The translations under genes were made by a program, and so were the position numbers. DNA of 64,000 nucleotides, taken from positions 186,001-250,000 of the forward strand of contig JAUHXQ010000001.1 in the NCBI GenBank assembly GCA_030426905.1. The letters are read 5' to 3'. Of this stretch, positions 8,518-18,073 are shown in pieces. The notes under the pieces were generated by a model that was not told where the DNA came from, searched no databases, and saw only the letters and a program-made list of their open reading frames with translations. Position 1 is the stretch's first letter. The number at the start of each line of letters is the position of its first letter. The stretch comes from Alphaproteobacteria bacterium. Its GTDB lineage: Bacteria > Pseudomonadota > Alphaproteobacteria > Rickettsiales > JABSSG01.

Positions 8518-9387
8518 TTATTCAAATGGCAATGGAATAGGCTTATTTTCTATATCATAAGTTTCAATAGAGTTGTTATTTGTTGAGGATACAACATTAT
8601 TTTGATTTTTTGGATTAACCTTTTTACTTTCTTTTTTTAACTGTTGATTTTGCTGTTGTGAACGATCATATTCATCTAAAAGATCTTGTAATTTTTTGTC
8701 TATATCTTTTGATTTTGTATTATTATCTGGTGAGTATTGTAATTGTGTAGGTGATTGTAAATTTTCTTCTGACTTAGGTTTTAATTTTTTTGTTGTTAAA
8801 GAAATTCTTGGTTGCGAATCTTGAATAGTAATTGGTTTTAGTTTTTTTGCTCGCTTTGTTATTAATTTTGTTTCTTCATCTTTTTCTTCAATCAATTTTT
8901 TATGTTTTTCTTCAGATAAACTTTTTTTAGGCATCTCTGTTAATTCTGTTCTGTTTGTTAACTTTAGTGAAGTAGTAGATTTAACATTAGTTTTCTTAGG
9001 CTTGATTTCTATAACTCTATTTTTATTTTGGTAAGCTTTAGTAGGTGTTTTGTAAATAGGTTTTTTAGCAATTCTCTTTTTTTTGTCATAAGGATTATCT
9101 TTTTCATCGTGTTGTAAATATACAATTTTTGGTTCTGGTAAATTGCTATACTCGCTCGTATAATCACTTCTAGTATGAAATCTATAATCTTTATTTTCTG
9201 ATATATCTTTTGCTTTATAAACTTGATCTGAAGCAGGAGTATTATTTTGAAGATAGCGACTATTTTCTTGTGGTAATCTTCTTTTGCCACGATAGCTACC
9301 TTCACCACCTATGCTATAAGAGTGATTACACCCTAGCAAAGAACATAGTAACATAATGATGTAAATTAATTTAAAATATTTAATCAT
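8518..9387 (-). CDS. Lysine-rich hypothetical lipoprotein
   Basis: The N-terminus is a lipoprotein signal: MIKYFKLIYIIMLLCSLLGC with lipobox LLGC and Cys 20 as the likely lipidated residue, so the mature protein should be membrane-anchored outside the cytoplasm. The rest is low-complexity and polar, rich in Lys, Glu, Ser, Thr and Gln, with repeated KKLKP-like segments and a Q-rich stretch near the end (QQQNQQLKKE). No enzymatic domain is recognisable. It follows murG, so a cell-envelope role is plausible. An overlapping frame at 9009-9308 is only a shadow of the A-rich composition. Confidence 0.75.
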   Translation of the reverse strand: MIKYFKLIYIIMLLCSLLGCNHSYSIGGEGSYRGKRRLPQENSRYLQNNTPASDQVYKAKDISENKDYRFHTRSDYTSEYSNLPEPKIVYLQHDEKDNPYDKKKRIAKKPIYKTPTKAYQNKNRVIEIKPKKTNVKSTTSLKLTNRTELTEMPKKSLSEEKHKKLIEEKDEETKLITKRAKKLKPITIQDSQPRISLTTKKLKPKSEENLQSPTQLQYSPDNNTKSKDIDKKLQDLLDEYDRSQQQNQQLKKESKKVNPKNQNNVVSSTNNNSIETYDIENKPIPLPFE

Positions 9388-9464
9388 GAATTTATTTTTC
9401 AGTAATGCTATAAATCTTAATATTATTTATTATATTTAAGAAAAGCAAGTTAGCAAATATTAGT

Positions 9465-10544
9465 TCAAAATTCTTCTATTCTTTCTAATAATTGATCGCT
9501 AAAATCAATAAATTGAGAGCGCATATTTGTCGCAGCATCACGAAGTAAGTTTGGGTCCTGCAACAGTGCTTTTATAAGAGCTGCAAGATTGGAGGAATTG
9601 AAATCTTTTTCTTCTATAATCCATGCGGCATTTTTATCACTTAAAGACCTAGCATTAAAGTATTGATGATTATCTGCGGCAATTTTTAAAGGAATAAGAA
9701 TAGCTGGTCTACCACTAGCTGTAAGTTCAGATATAGTTGCAGCTCCAGATCTACAAATTACAAAGTTACTCATGGCAAGTTTTTTAGGTATATCATCAAA
9801 AAAAACTGCTGTTTGTGATTTTATCCCATTTTTATCATATTTATTCTTCACTTTTTGTAGGTCTTCTTTGCGACATTGCTGAAAGATCTCAAGGCGGTTT
9901 TTTAAGTTACTATCAAGAGTAACAATAGCGTCTGGAACTACATTGCTTAGGATTCTTGCTCCTTGGCTGCCTCCCAACACAAGTAATTTGATTGTACTAC
10001 TACTAGTAATAATAGGATATTTTTCTTTTCTTAGTTTAATTAGGCTTTGACTTACAGGATTGCCTGTAAAACATATTTTATCCCTAATAACATTCTTTAA
10101 ACCTTTGGTGTTTTTAAAAGCTATAGACACTAAAGATGCTTTTTTTATTAGTATTCTGTTAGCTTTTCCTATTACTGAATTTTGTTCATGTATTAATAGT
10201 GGAATACGTAGTATTAATGCAGCAATCATAGTGGGGAAAGAAATATAGCCTCCAAAACTCAATACCATTTTAGGTTTGTATCGGTAAATAATAACTAATG
10301 CTTGTATTACTCCAATAAATATTTTAAATGCAGATTGTATTCTAAAAAAAATATTTCCAGAAAAAGAGCTGGTTTGAATTATTTTATATTTTGCATTTTT
10401 AGGAATTTGATTTTTAAATTGTAAAAATCTTTGATCAGCAATAATCAAGACGTTATGTTTTCTAAGCTGTAGTTTTTCTAACAATGACATAGAAGGAAAA
10501 ATATGACCACCGGTTCCTCCAGTTGCAATTATAAATTTAGACAC
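9465..10544 (-). CDS. murG: UDP-GlcNAc:undecaprenyl-PP-MurNAc-pentapeptide GlcNAc transferase MurG
   Basis: Peripheral inner-membrane GT28 glycosyltransferase that converts lipid I to lipid II. Seen: ATGGTGGHIFPSMSL at the N-terminus with the G-loop GGTGGH (9-14), a second G-loop SFGGYISFP, LIHEQNSVIGKANR, LGGSQGARILS and the C-terminal RSGAATISELTASGRPAILIP UDP-GlcNAc site. 359 residues, normal. It lies 32 bases downstream of ftsW, the usual ftsW-murG order of the dcw cluster. Confidence 0.96.
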   Translation of the reverse strand: MSKFIIATGGTGGHIFPSMSLLEKLQLRKHNVLIIADQRFLQFKNQIPKNAKYKIIQTSSFSGNIFFRIQSAFKIFIGVIQALVIIYRYKPKMVLSFGGYISFPTMIAALILRIPLLIHEQNSVIGKANRILIKKASLVSIAFKNTKGLKNVIRDKICFTGNPVSQSLIKLRKEKYPIITSSSTIKLLVLGGSQGARILSNVVPDAIVTLDSNLKNRLEIFQQCRKEDLQKVKNKYDKNGIKSQTAVFFDDIPKKLAMSNFVICRSGAATISELTASGRPAILIPLKIAADNHQYFNARSLSDKNAAWIIEEKDFNSSNLAALIKALLQDPNLLRDAATNMRSQFIDFSDQLLERIEEF

Positions 10545-10576
10545 AATGATAACTAAAATAGTTAAAAAATAAGGAG

Positions 10577-11755
10577 CTAACGAACATCCATTCGATAATT
10601 TCTAGTAGGTAAAATTATAACATCATATCTTTTTCTTGTAAAAGCAAGTATCATTCCCAGCGCAATAAATGTAGCTAAGGCAGAAGATCCTCCATAGCTT
10701 ATAATAGGCAAAGTTACGCCTTTTGTAGGTAGCAAATGTAAAGCCATTCCCATATTTAGCATTGATTGTAGTCCAATTTGTAATAATATGCCAGATACTG
10801 CCAAAATATTAAAATTATTAGATCCAAAAGTCACTATGTATAAGCCTCTAACTATAAGTAATGCAAACATAACTAATAAAAAAGTACATACAATAAAACC
10901 CATTTCTTCTCCCATTACTGAGAAAATAAAATCAGCATGAGAATCAGGAAGATATTGTTTGACAGTTCCTTCTCCTGGTCCAGTTCCATAAAATCCACCA
11001 TGTTTAAAGGCTTCTATTGACTTTTTAATCTGATAATTCTCAAAATTTTCAGGATTCAAAAAGCTATCTAATCTATTTTTAACATGAGGCAAAAATATAT
11101 AAGCACATATCATACTAGCTATACTAAAAACAGTAATGGCAAAAAACCATACCAGAGATAACCCTGCTATAAAAAGCTGTGCTACCCATACTATTGAGAT
11201 AGATATAATCATACCTAAATCTGGTTGCATTAGTAGTAAGGCTGCAACAACTAAATATAATGCTAAAGATATCTTAAACGCCGGAAAATTCACTTCATCA
11301 TATTTAATTGACATTATCCATGCTGTGAATATGGTAAAAAAAGGTTTCATAAATTCTGAAGGTTGCAGTGATAAACCAAGAACACTAAGCCATCTTTTAG
11401 CGCCTTTAACTTCATAGCCAAAAAATAGAACTATAACAAGAGCAGCAAGTGATACAAAAAACCCTATTATGGCAAGTCTTTTTACGGTGTTTACAGATAA
11501 GCTAGATATATATGACATGGTTGTTAAGCCAAAAATTATATATACAATCTGTCTTTTCATAAAATACAATGGCTCAACACCGATGCGATAGGCAACTGCA
11601 GGACTTGCAGTAGTAACCATAACTAAGCTAAATGCAGAAATTATTAGTATAATGCTGACAGAAAAGCGATCCAAAGAAGACCACCATAGCTTCAAAGAAT
11701 TATTTCTTTTTCTTCTTATTCTATAGTTATCAGAAATATCTGAGGAATAAGACAC
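10577..11755 (-). CDS. ftsW: Peptidoglycan glycosyltransferase / division protein FtsW
   Basis: SEDS-family integral membrane protein that polymerises lipid II at the septum. About ten hydrophobic segments are visible; hallmark motifs are GAKRWLSVLGLSLQPSEFMK (the SEDS loop), a GTGPGEGTVKQYLPDSHADF stretch, FSVMGEEMG and the C-terminal LPTKGVTLPIISYGGSS. It is read divergently from the DUF2610 gene across a 74-base gap and heads the minus-strand run ftsW-murG-lipoprotein-glpX-recJ-kinase. RodA is similar, but the adjacent murG and the motif set favour FtsW. Confidence 0.94.
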   Translation of the reverse strand: MSYSSDISDNYRIRRKRNNSLKLWWSSLDRFSVSIILIISAFSLVMVTTASPAVAYRIGVEPLYFMKRQIVYIIFGLTTMSYISSLSVNTVKRLAIIGFFVSLAALVIVLFFGYEVKGAKRWLSVLGLSLQPSEFMKPFFTIFTAWIMSIKYDEVNFPAFKISLALYLVVAALLLMQPDLGMIISISIVWVAQLFIAGLSLVWFFAITVFSIASMICAYIFLPHVKNRLDSFLNPENFENYQIKKSIEAFKHGGFYGTGPGEGTVKQYLPDSHADFIFSVMGEEMGFIVCTFLLVMFALLIVRGLYIVTFGSNNFNILAVSGILLQIGLQSMLNMGMALHLLPTKGVTLPIISYGGSSALATFIALGMILAFTRKRYDVIILPTRNYRMDVR

Positions 11756-11829
11756 AAAGTTAATGTATAATTTACCACTGTATGATAATATATTATAAGA
11801 ATAATAACAATAGAGTAATAGCGTGAAAC

Positions 11830-12396
11830 ATGAAAAAATTCAGTGTTCCTTGTGATTTTGGTGGTACGAAATCTCCTTTTACAATTTACGTAGGTGCACC
11901 AAAAGATGACCATCATCCTTTGCACTTTCAAGCAGATTGGTTATCAAAAGAGAGGGGAGGGACTATCCCACAAGAAGTGATGGATAGCCTTTCTAGGCTT
12001 AAGGAGTTATCAGATAAAAATGGAGTATCCTTTGAAGATTTGTGCGTTTATGCGTTAGGGGCAGCACAGCAAGAAGCAGAAGGCGAAGAAACTGATGAAG
12101 ATTTTGATGAGGAAGAATTCAGCGAAGAAGAGGATTTTCTTGATGAAAATGAAGAGTTAGAAGAGGATCAACAGCCTGATGATGAAAAAGATATTTCGGA
12201 TGATTCAGAAGATATACCTGAAAAAGAAGAAGATACTGAGGATGATGAGTACTCAGAAGCAGAGTGGGAGGAAGAAGATATTGTTGATAAAAAAGATAAG
12301 TCAGATGAAAATGAAGAGGATATTCCTGATCAAGAAGAAATTCCAGAGAGCGATGAAAGCGAAAAGCCTCATGACATCCCTCCTAAAAAAAAATAA
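11830..12396 (+). CDS. DUF2610 domain protein with long acidic tail
   Basis: Residues 1-75 form a compact domain (MKKFSVPCDFGGTKSPFTIY, HFQADWLSKERGG, GVSFEDLCVYALG) that I recognise as DUF2610, a family known mainly from Rickettsia. The remaining ~110 residues are almost entirely Glu and Asp with short Ser/Pro spacers, ending in PPKKK. No catalytic motif is visible. The function is unknown; acidic tails often bind basic proteins, but that is speculation. The nearby 12179-12418 frame is a shadow of the repetitive GAA/GAT codons. Confidence 0.85.
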   Translation: MKKFSVPCDFGGTKSPFTIYVGAPKDDHHPLHFQADWLSKERGGTIPQEVMDSLSRLKELSDKNGVSFEDLCVYALGAAQQEAEGEETDEDFDEEEFSEEEDFLDENEELEEDQQPDDEKDISDDSEDIPEKEEDTEDDEYSEAEWEEEDIVDKKDKSDENEEDIPDQEEIPESDESEKPHDIPPKKK

Positions 12397-12452
12397 TTTC
12401 TCTCTAATAGTTAAATAGTGGATTGTTTTTTGTGCTGTAATTGAATATAATC

Positions 12453-12480
12453 TTGACATATGGCAAGTTATTGTTATAAG
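12453..12480 (+). promoter_or_regulatory. Sigma-70-type promoter for rlmN
   Basis: TTGACA at 12453-12458 is a perfect -35 hexamer, followed after 16 bases by TATAAG at 12475-12480. Transcription would begin near 12487, about 70 bases before the rlmN ATG. The leader in between is AT-rich and holds no obvious gene. Identified by sequence match only. Confidence 0.6.
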
Positions 12481-12557
12481 ATTCTTTCCCAAATAAGTTT
12501 AATAAAAATTTATCTAGAGCTGCCAGAGCAAACTTCAATTCTATTGTGAATTTCTAA

Positions 12558-13628
12558 ATGTTACCTATAAAAATCATTGGTCTCTCAAAGCAAGAATTAA
12601 TAGACCGTGTTTCAGCACTGGATATACGCGCATTCCATGCTAAACAAATTTGGTTATGGCTATATCATTATGGCAAAACTAATTTTCAAAATATGACTAA
12701 TATTTCTTTTGAAAATAGAGAGAAGCTTTCTAAATACTTTGTAATTAACCGTCCACAAATAAGTAAAATGCAGAAGTCTTCTGATGGTACTATTAAATGG
12801 TTATTAAAATTTGATGACTGCAATGAGGTGGAAACAGTTTATATTCCCGAAACAAACAGAGGAACTTTATGTGTATCATCGCAGGTTGGATGTACTTTAA
12901 CTTGTAAGTTTTGCCATACTGGAACTCAGCTTTTAGTACGTAATCTTTCTGCTGGTGAAATAGTGCAACAAGTAATGGTTGCTCGAGATTATTTTAATGA
13001 ATGGGGTGTAGTTGAAGGCAATCGGCACATTTCTAATATAGTAATGATGGGCATGGGAGAACCTCTATATAACTATGATAATGTTGCTAAAGCACTGAAA
13101 ATAATAATGGACGAAGAAGGCATTGCTATATCTCGTAGAAAAATAATTTTATCTACTTCTGGAGTAGTACCTAAAATTGAGCAATGTGCTCGTGAACTTA
13201 GAGTTAATCTAGCGGTATCTCTTCACGCTCCTACTAATGAGTTGCGGAATAAATTGGTTCCTCTTAATAAAAAATATCCAATAGAAGAGCTAATTCCTTT
13301 GTGTAAGAGTTATCAAAAAATGAGCAATTCAAAAAGAATTACTTTTGAGTATGTAATGTTAAAAGGAGTAAATGATTCTATAATCCATGCTAAAAAGCTT
13401 ATTAAGCTAATCCATGGTATTCCTTCAATAGTGAATTTAATTCCTTTTAATTCTTGGCAAGGTAGTGATTTTACTTCAACATCACTAGATAATATTGAGA
13501 GATTTGCAAGTATACTAACTAAAGCTGGGCATTATGCACCTATAAGAAAACCGAGAGGGCAAGATATCTTAGCAGCTTGTGGACAACTAAAGTCAGAAAC
13601 TATAAGAAAAAAAACTATTAACGCCTAA
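12558..13628 (+). CDS. rlmN: Dual-specificity 23S rRNA (A2503) / tRNA (A37) methyltransferase RlmN
   Basis: Radical SAM enzyme that methylates C2 of A2503 in 23S rRNA and of A37 in some tRNAs. The 4Fe-4S motif CxxxCxxC is C112, C116 and C119 in GCTLTCKFCHTGTQ. MMGMGEPLYNYDNV is the SAM-binding GEP region, and the C-terminal RGQDILAACGQL carries the second catalytic Cys. 356 residues, standard. A strong TTGACA promoter lies upstream, and comEC follows after about 25 bases. Confidence 0.96.
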   Translation: MLPIKIIGLSKQELIDRVSALDIRAFHAKQIWLWLYHYGKTNFQNMTNISFENREKLSKYFVINRPQISKMQKSSDGTIKWLLKFDDCNEVETVYIPETNRGTLCVSSQVGCTLTCKFCHTGTQLLVRNLSAGEIVQQVMVARDYFNEWGVVEGNRHISNIVMMGMGEPLYNYDNVAKALKIIMDEEGIAISRRKIILSTSGVVPKIEQCARELRVNLAVSLHAPTNELRNKLVPLNKKYPIEELIPLCKSYQKMSNSKRITFEYVMLKGVNDSIIHAKKLIKLIHGIPSIVNLIPFNSWQGSDFTSTSLDNIERFASILTKAGHYAPIRKPRGQDILAACGQLKSETIRKKTINA

Positions 13629-13653
13629 TTTGATGTAAGTTATCTGGAGGTAA

Positions 13654-15675
13654 TTGTTAAGAGGGAGGTTTGTGCGTTTAGGCAATTGGTTAAAAAACTG
13701 TTTATATGAAGATTATCATAATATTATTCTTTGGGTGATAGCATTTTATGCCTTCGGATGTGCATATTATTTTTGCTTAGCTAACGAACCTAGTTTAAAA
13801 TTATTATTGCTTGTATCTGTTCTAGTTTTTGTTATCACAATCCTTGCAATACGCTTAGCCACAAAAAGTAAATTTTTTATTATATCTCTGTTTTTTTTCT
13901 CTTTTATCATAGGAGTATTGGTATCTTATTGTAAAACTCACATTATAAGTACTCCAATGTTAAAAAACAGCATCAATAGTGTATGGATTAAGGGAACAGT
14001 AGATCAAGTTTATCCTCTAGAGAGTGGCAAAAGATTAATATTAAAAAACATTAAAATTTACTCTCATCAGCAGTTAATAAAAACTAGTTTAAAAAAAATT
14101 CAAATAACTGCTAAAACTAATACAGATTGCAATATAGGCGATTACATTGGATTATTTGCTTCGATTAAACCAGTTTCAAATCCATTATTTCCAGGAAAAT
14201 ACGATTTCCGAAGGCATGCTTATTTTGCAGGAATTGGCGCTAGTGGCTATACGATGTCTAAAATAATTATCTTAAAAAAGGCAGACAACTTTACTCTTTT
14301 TGAAAAATTAGAGTTACTAAGATGGAAAATTTTTTCGTACCTCTATAACGAGGAAAATAAGACCGCAGCGATAGCAATTGCACTGATTATTGGAGAACAA
14401 AAAGCTATTGATAAAAAAACTCTAGAAAGTATGAGGCAATCAGGGTTAACACATATTTTATCGGTATCAGGTATGCATTTATCCATGCTATCTATGCTTT
14501 GCTTTATTTTAGTAAGATATATACTAAGCAATTTTGTATTTTTTGCTCAGAAATATAATGTAAAAAAAATTGCAGCCTGGATTTCTCTGTTTATAACTTT
14601 TTCGTACTTATTAATTTCTGGGATGCAGATAGCAGCTATAAGAGCTTTTATTATGATATCTTTTGTCATATTTGCAGTAATTATAGATAAAACAGAAGAT
14701 GCTAAAAGATCGGTATGTTTTGCAGCTTTAATAATATTATTATTTAATCCTGAATCTATTTTTCATCCTAGTTTTCAAATGTCTTTTTCTTCGGTATTAG
14801 CTTTAGTTGTATCTTATGAATTTCTTGCTAAACACCTGTATTCTAATAAAAATACTAATTTCATAAAAAGAATTCAAATATATTTCTTTGGTGTAGGACT
14901 TGCATCGCTTATTGCAGGATCAGCTACTGCAATATTTGTCGTTTATCATTTTGGTAATTATTCTAATTATTCTATGATAGCAAATTTACTTGCAGCTCCA
15001 ATAGTATCTTTTATTATCATGCCATCGATTTTGCTAACTGTTTTTTTATTACCCTTAGGTTTGCATAAAATAAGCTTATTTTTATTAGAATTTGGAATTA
15101 GTAATATGTTGAAAATAGCAGATTATATTAGTAATTTACCTTTGTCTTTTATACATTTTCCTACAATTAGTTTTGCGATTTTATCGTTATTTGTAATAGG
15201 GTTTTTATGGTTATGTTTGTGGCAAGCTAAATGGAGATTTTTTGGTATTATACCGATAATAATTTCAATTATTGCTCTATGTTATACTGCTTTTCCAGCT
15301 ATTATTATTGATGCAAAATATCAAACTGTTTTAATTAAGCATAATAAAAATTTAATTCAAATTGGGGGTAAAAATTATTTATCACATTGGCACAAAGAAT
15401 TGTGGTTTAATATATCAGGTGTTCAATCTATAAAAAGAGTTAAACCGGGAACAAATCATAGTATAAATTATTTAGGAAATAGCTTACAATTGTCATTTGA
15501 AGATCAAGGAAAAAAAGGAATGTTGTTAACTAATTTTAGAATTGCTCAAGGAACAAAATTTATAGAAATTGATAAAAATGACCTAGAACAAAAGGGCTCT
15601 TATTTTATTTATCTTCTCCCTAAAATTGATTATCAATATTCTATTAACTATAGTCATAAAAGGCCTTGGAGCTAA
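13654..15675 (+). CDS. comEC: ComEC/Rec2-family DNA-uptake membrane protein
   Basis: Polytopic inner-membrane channel for single-stranded DNA in natural transformation. The N-terminal two helices plus DUF4131-type soluble region (about 1-200) precede the Competence domain with LIIGEQKAIDKKTLESMRQS, GLTHILSVSGMHLSML and ISGMQIAAIRAF, then many hydrophobic helices. The C-terminal metallo-beta-lactamase domain of longer ComECs is absent; a short beta-rich tail replaces it. The start is uncertain: TTG at 13654 follows GGAGG, while an in-frame GTG at 13672 follows GGGAGG, each with a 3-base spacing. It is convergent with lptG. Confidence 0.9.
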   Translation: MLRGRFVRLGNWLKNCLYEDYHNIILWVIAFYAFGCAYYFCLANEPSLKLLLLVSVLVFVITILAIRLATKSKFFIISLFFFSFIIGVLVSYCKTHIISTPMLKNSINSVWIKGTVDQVYPLESGKRLILKNIKIYSHQQLIKTSLKKIQITAKTNTDCNIGDYIGLFASIKPVSNPLFPGKYDFRRHAYFAGIGASGYTMSKIIILKKADNFTLFEKLELLRWKIFSYLYNEENKTAAIAIALIIGEQKAIDKKTLESMRQSGLTHILSVSGMHLSMLSMLCFILVRYILSNFVFFAQKYNVKKIAAWISLFITFSYLLISGMQIAAIRAFIMISFVIFAVIIDKTEDAKRSVCFAALIILLFNPESIFHPSFQMSFSSVLALVVSYEFLAKHLYSNKNTNFIKRIQIYFFGVGLASLIAGSATAIFVVYHFGNYSNYSMIANLLAAPIVSFIIMPSILLTVFLLPLGLHKISLFLLEFGISNMLKIADYISNLPLSFIHFPTISFAILSLFVIGFLWLCLWQAKWRFFGIIPIIISIIALCYTAFPAIIIDAKYQTVLIKHNKNLIQIGGKNYLSHWHKELWFNISGVQSIKRVKPGTNHSINYLGNSLQLSFEDQGKKGMLLTNFRIAQGTKFIEIDKNDLEQKGSYFIYLLPKIDYQYSINYSHKRPWS

Positions 15676-15692
15676 ATATGTAGTAGTAGAAA

Positions 15693-16793
15693 TTATTTTT
15701 CTGAGTACTTTAAAGAGGTTATTGCTATGATGTTTGTAAAAAGTACTAATAATGTAGCTACTGATATTGGTGAAATACTGCTATTAATTGTTGTTACAAG
15801 AGTTAATTCTATAATACAATACGTAAAAAAAGCTCCTAATAAGCTAGATATTATTAAATAAGTTGGTTTAAATATCCGAAAAGACTTAAGGCAAAAAATA
15901 GCTGCTATAAATAACAATGTAATCGTAACAAAAGGTTTAATTAGTATTTTATAAAATACAATAATGTATTCTTTAGCAGAATGGCCACTCTGCTGCAGTA
16001 CAGAAATAAAATAAGGTAAATCCCAAACTGAAATATATTTAGGTTTTATGAAACTATTATGCAATTCTTGAGGTGTGGTTGCTGTAAAAATTTTATATTC
16101 ATTGTAATGATTATTTTTTTGTTTTGGTAGATACTCTGTCACATCATGTAAGATCCAATTTTCTAAGATTAAAAATGCTTCTTTTGCTTTTATTTGTTTT
16201 ATGAAACTATATTTTTTATCAATATATGTAAAGGAAGTCTCTATTAATTTAGTTTCATTTTCTGTAATAAGAAGTTTGTTAGCATGTATTATTATGTTGA
16301 CATTTTCATCTGCAGTTCTATCAACAAACCATAAGCCAGAATCTAATAAAGTGAAGGTATTTTCTTTATTATTGCTCAATAATTTAACTTTATTCTTTTT
16401 TTCCTGTAATAAGAATTTTGCTGATATAGGATTCAAAATAGTTACGACAATTATGCTAAAAACTAGTCCTATTAAAATATAGGGAAATATAAATTGCCAT
16501 ATGGAAAAACCACTGGCTTTCATCATTATGTATTCATTGTTTTTTGATAATTGAAAAAAAGAATATATTGCTGCTATGAATATTATAAAAGGATATGTTT
16601 CTTGTATAAAAAAAGGTAATTTTAATAATATTATCATTACTAATAATGTCAAATCTATATTTGTTGCATTAGAAGATCTTCTAAGTAACTCTAAAAAATC
16701 TGCTATTGATATGGCTATAATGATGACTAAAAAAGTTATTAATATAGATTTTAAAAAATGTTTAACTAAGTAACGAAATAAAGTAAGATGCAT
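15693..16793 (-). CDS. lptG: LptF/LptG-family permease (LptG-like) of the LPS export system
   Basis: Inner-membrane subunit that, with LptB2 and LptC, extracts LPS and passes it toward the outer membrane. The pattern is typical: three N-terminal transmembrane segments (about 12-35, 48-75, 97-120), a periplasmic beta-jellyroll domain (about 125-265) and three C-terminal helices. LPFFIQETYPFIIFIAAIYSF and NNEYIMMKASG match the family core. Only one of the LptF/LptG pair lies here. Its presence suggests that the organism makes an LPS-like molecule. Confidence 0.88.
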   Translation of the reverse strand: MHLTLFRYLVKHFLKSILITFLVIIIAISIADFLELLRRSSNATNIDLTLLVMIILLKLPFFIQETYPFIIFIAAIYSFFQLSKNNEYIMMKASGFSIWQFIFPYILIGLVFSIIVVTILNPISAKFLLQEKKNKVKLLSNNKENTFTLLDSGLWFVDRTADENVNIIIHANKLLITENETKLIETSFTYIDKKYSFIKQIKAKEAFLILENWILHDVTEYLPKQKNNHYNEYKIFTATTPQELHNSFIKPKYISVWDLPYFISVLQQSGHSAKEYIIVFYKILIKPFVTITLLFIAAIFCLKSFRIFKPTYLIISSLLGAFFTYCIIELTLVTTINSSISPISVATLLVLFTNIIAITSLKYSEK

Positions 16794-16936
16794 ATCTTGA
16801 GAAAATGTTTTTTTGAAGGGCTATTATATCTTAGTTACTACAATTTGGCTATAAATATGACGGATACAGTATACAGAAACTGTAAAAACATATAACAAAA
16901 CTATAATAAATAAGCTGACCAAAGGAAATTTCAAAT

Positions 16937-17842
16937 TTATGATGATTTTAAAATCGGGTTAGTAGGAGATATTTTATAATTGAGCAAGTTTTTTAAATTA
17001 TGAGGAAATTGATATTTTTCCTGCATGAAATTAGCTTTTTCTTTTAGCATTTTTATATTTTTGTAAATTCCGTTATAAGCAATAATGATAGTATTATATT
17101 TTGATTGATAATAATCAGAATGGAGGAAATTTTGTTTTACTATTGAAGAAATAGTTTGTAGTTTTGATGGGTAAGCAACATTTAGTACTATTGCTCCATC
17201 TTTATTCAAGTTATTTTTAACGTTGTTATAAAAACTACTCTCTTGAACACACTTAGGTAAAGGAGAGTCAAAGCTGTTAGAGTAAATATCAATAATTATG
17301 AGGTCGTATTTTTTAGAAGTTTTTTGAAAAAATTTGCATGCGTCTGATATTGTTACCTTGATATCGTCGCTTTCTATGAGGTTAAAGTATTTTTTGGCTA
17401 TATCGTAGATATTGTCATCTATTTCAACAACATCTAATTTTATTCTATGTAGATACTTATAAGAGTATTTTACAATACTTCCCCCTCCAAGACCAAAAAC
17501 TAATATATTTTGTAAATTTTTGGGATAAATATAACCAATGGTCATTTGCGTTATATAATGCAAAACATAATCTGGATCCTTGCTAGGATTATAAATTGCT
17601 TGTATGCGTTTACAGAAAGGGTCGAAACATAATTTCATTTCCTTATCTTTTTGATATACGTAATAACGACTGTTATTATCTTTAGCATACATAACTAATT
17701 TGGGTACTAATAAATATATTAGTGCAACAAATAATATTGCAAAGATATTAGTTCCTATGCATATGAATCTAAGCATTTTAACAAAAATTATTTTGATATT
17801 GTGATCTAGTACATTTCTATATATTATTCCTAAAAAGCACAT
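16937..17842 (-). CDS. Membrane-anchored spermidine-synthase-like methyltransferase-fold protein
   Basis: An N-terminal hydrophobic helix (about 27-50) is followed by a SpeE-like Rossmann domain: VFGLGGGSIVKYSYKYL (nucleotide loop), LDVVEIDDNIYDIAKKYFNL (acidic strand-2 end), DDIKVTISDACKFF and KYDLIIIDIYSNSFDSPLP (the catalytic-Asp region of polyamine aminopropyltransferases). It resembles the soluble half of MFS-fused spermidine synthases. No speD/speA-type partner is in the window, so polyamine synthesis is not proven; an unrelated methyltransferase role remains possible. Standing next to a tRNA gene, it may be an accessory gene. Confidence 0.75.
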   Translation of the reverse strand: MCFLGIIYRNVLDHNIKIIFVKMLRFICIGTNIFAILFVALIYLLVPKLVMYAKDNNSRYYVYQKDKEMKLCFDPFCKRIQAIYNPSKDPDYVLHYITQMTIGYIYPKNLQNILVFGLGGGSIVKYSYKYLHRIKLDVVEIDDNIYDIAKKYFNLIESDDIKVTISDACKFFQKTSKKYDLIIIDIYSNSFDSPLPKCVQESSFYNNVKNNLNKDGAIVLNVAYPSKLQTISSIVKQNFLHSDYYQSKYNTIIIAYNGIYKNIKMLKEKANFMQEKYQFPHNLKNLLNYKISPTNPILKSS

Positions 17843-17907
17843 AGTGCTATTGAAAGTAGTAGATTAGATTAGTTATATTTGTTATAAGTAATCTTATGTT
17901 AAATAAT

Positions 17908-17982
17908 TCCCCGGTAGCTCAGTGGTAGAGCAAATGGCTGTTAACCATTTGGTCGCTGGTTCGAATCCGGCCCGGGGAGCCA
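17908..17982 (+). tRNA. tRNA-Asn (anticodon GTT)
   Basis: A complete cloverleaf: acceptor TCCCCGG pairs with CCGGGGA, the D arm is GCTCAGTGGTAGAGC, the anticodon arm is AATGG-CTGTTAA-CCATT with anticodon GTT at 17940-17942, and the T arm is GCTGG-TTCGAAT-CCGGC. The discriminator base G and an encoded CCA follow. This reads Asn codons AAC/AAT. Confidence 0.96.
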
Positions 17983-18073
17983 AAAAGTGCAGAATTATTC
18001 TTAGGATATACAAACTAGAGGAAAAGTTAAAATGAATTTGACTTTTTGCAGAATGCATAAATTTTCTAATAAG

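Noticed and set aside
12179-12418. Open frame of Lys/Ile-rich protein inside the DUF2610 gene
   Set aside because: It is the shifted reading of the GAA/GAT-rich acidic tail and has no independent support.
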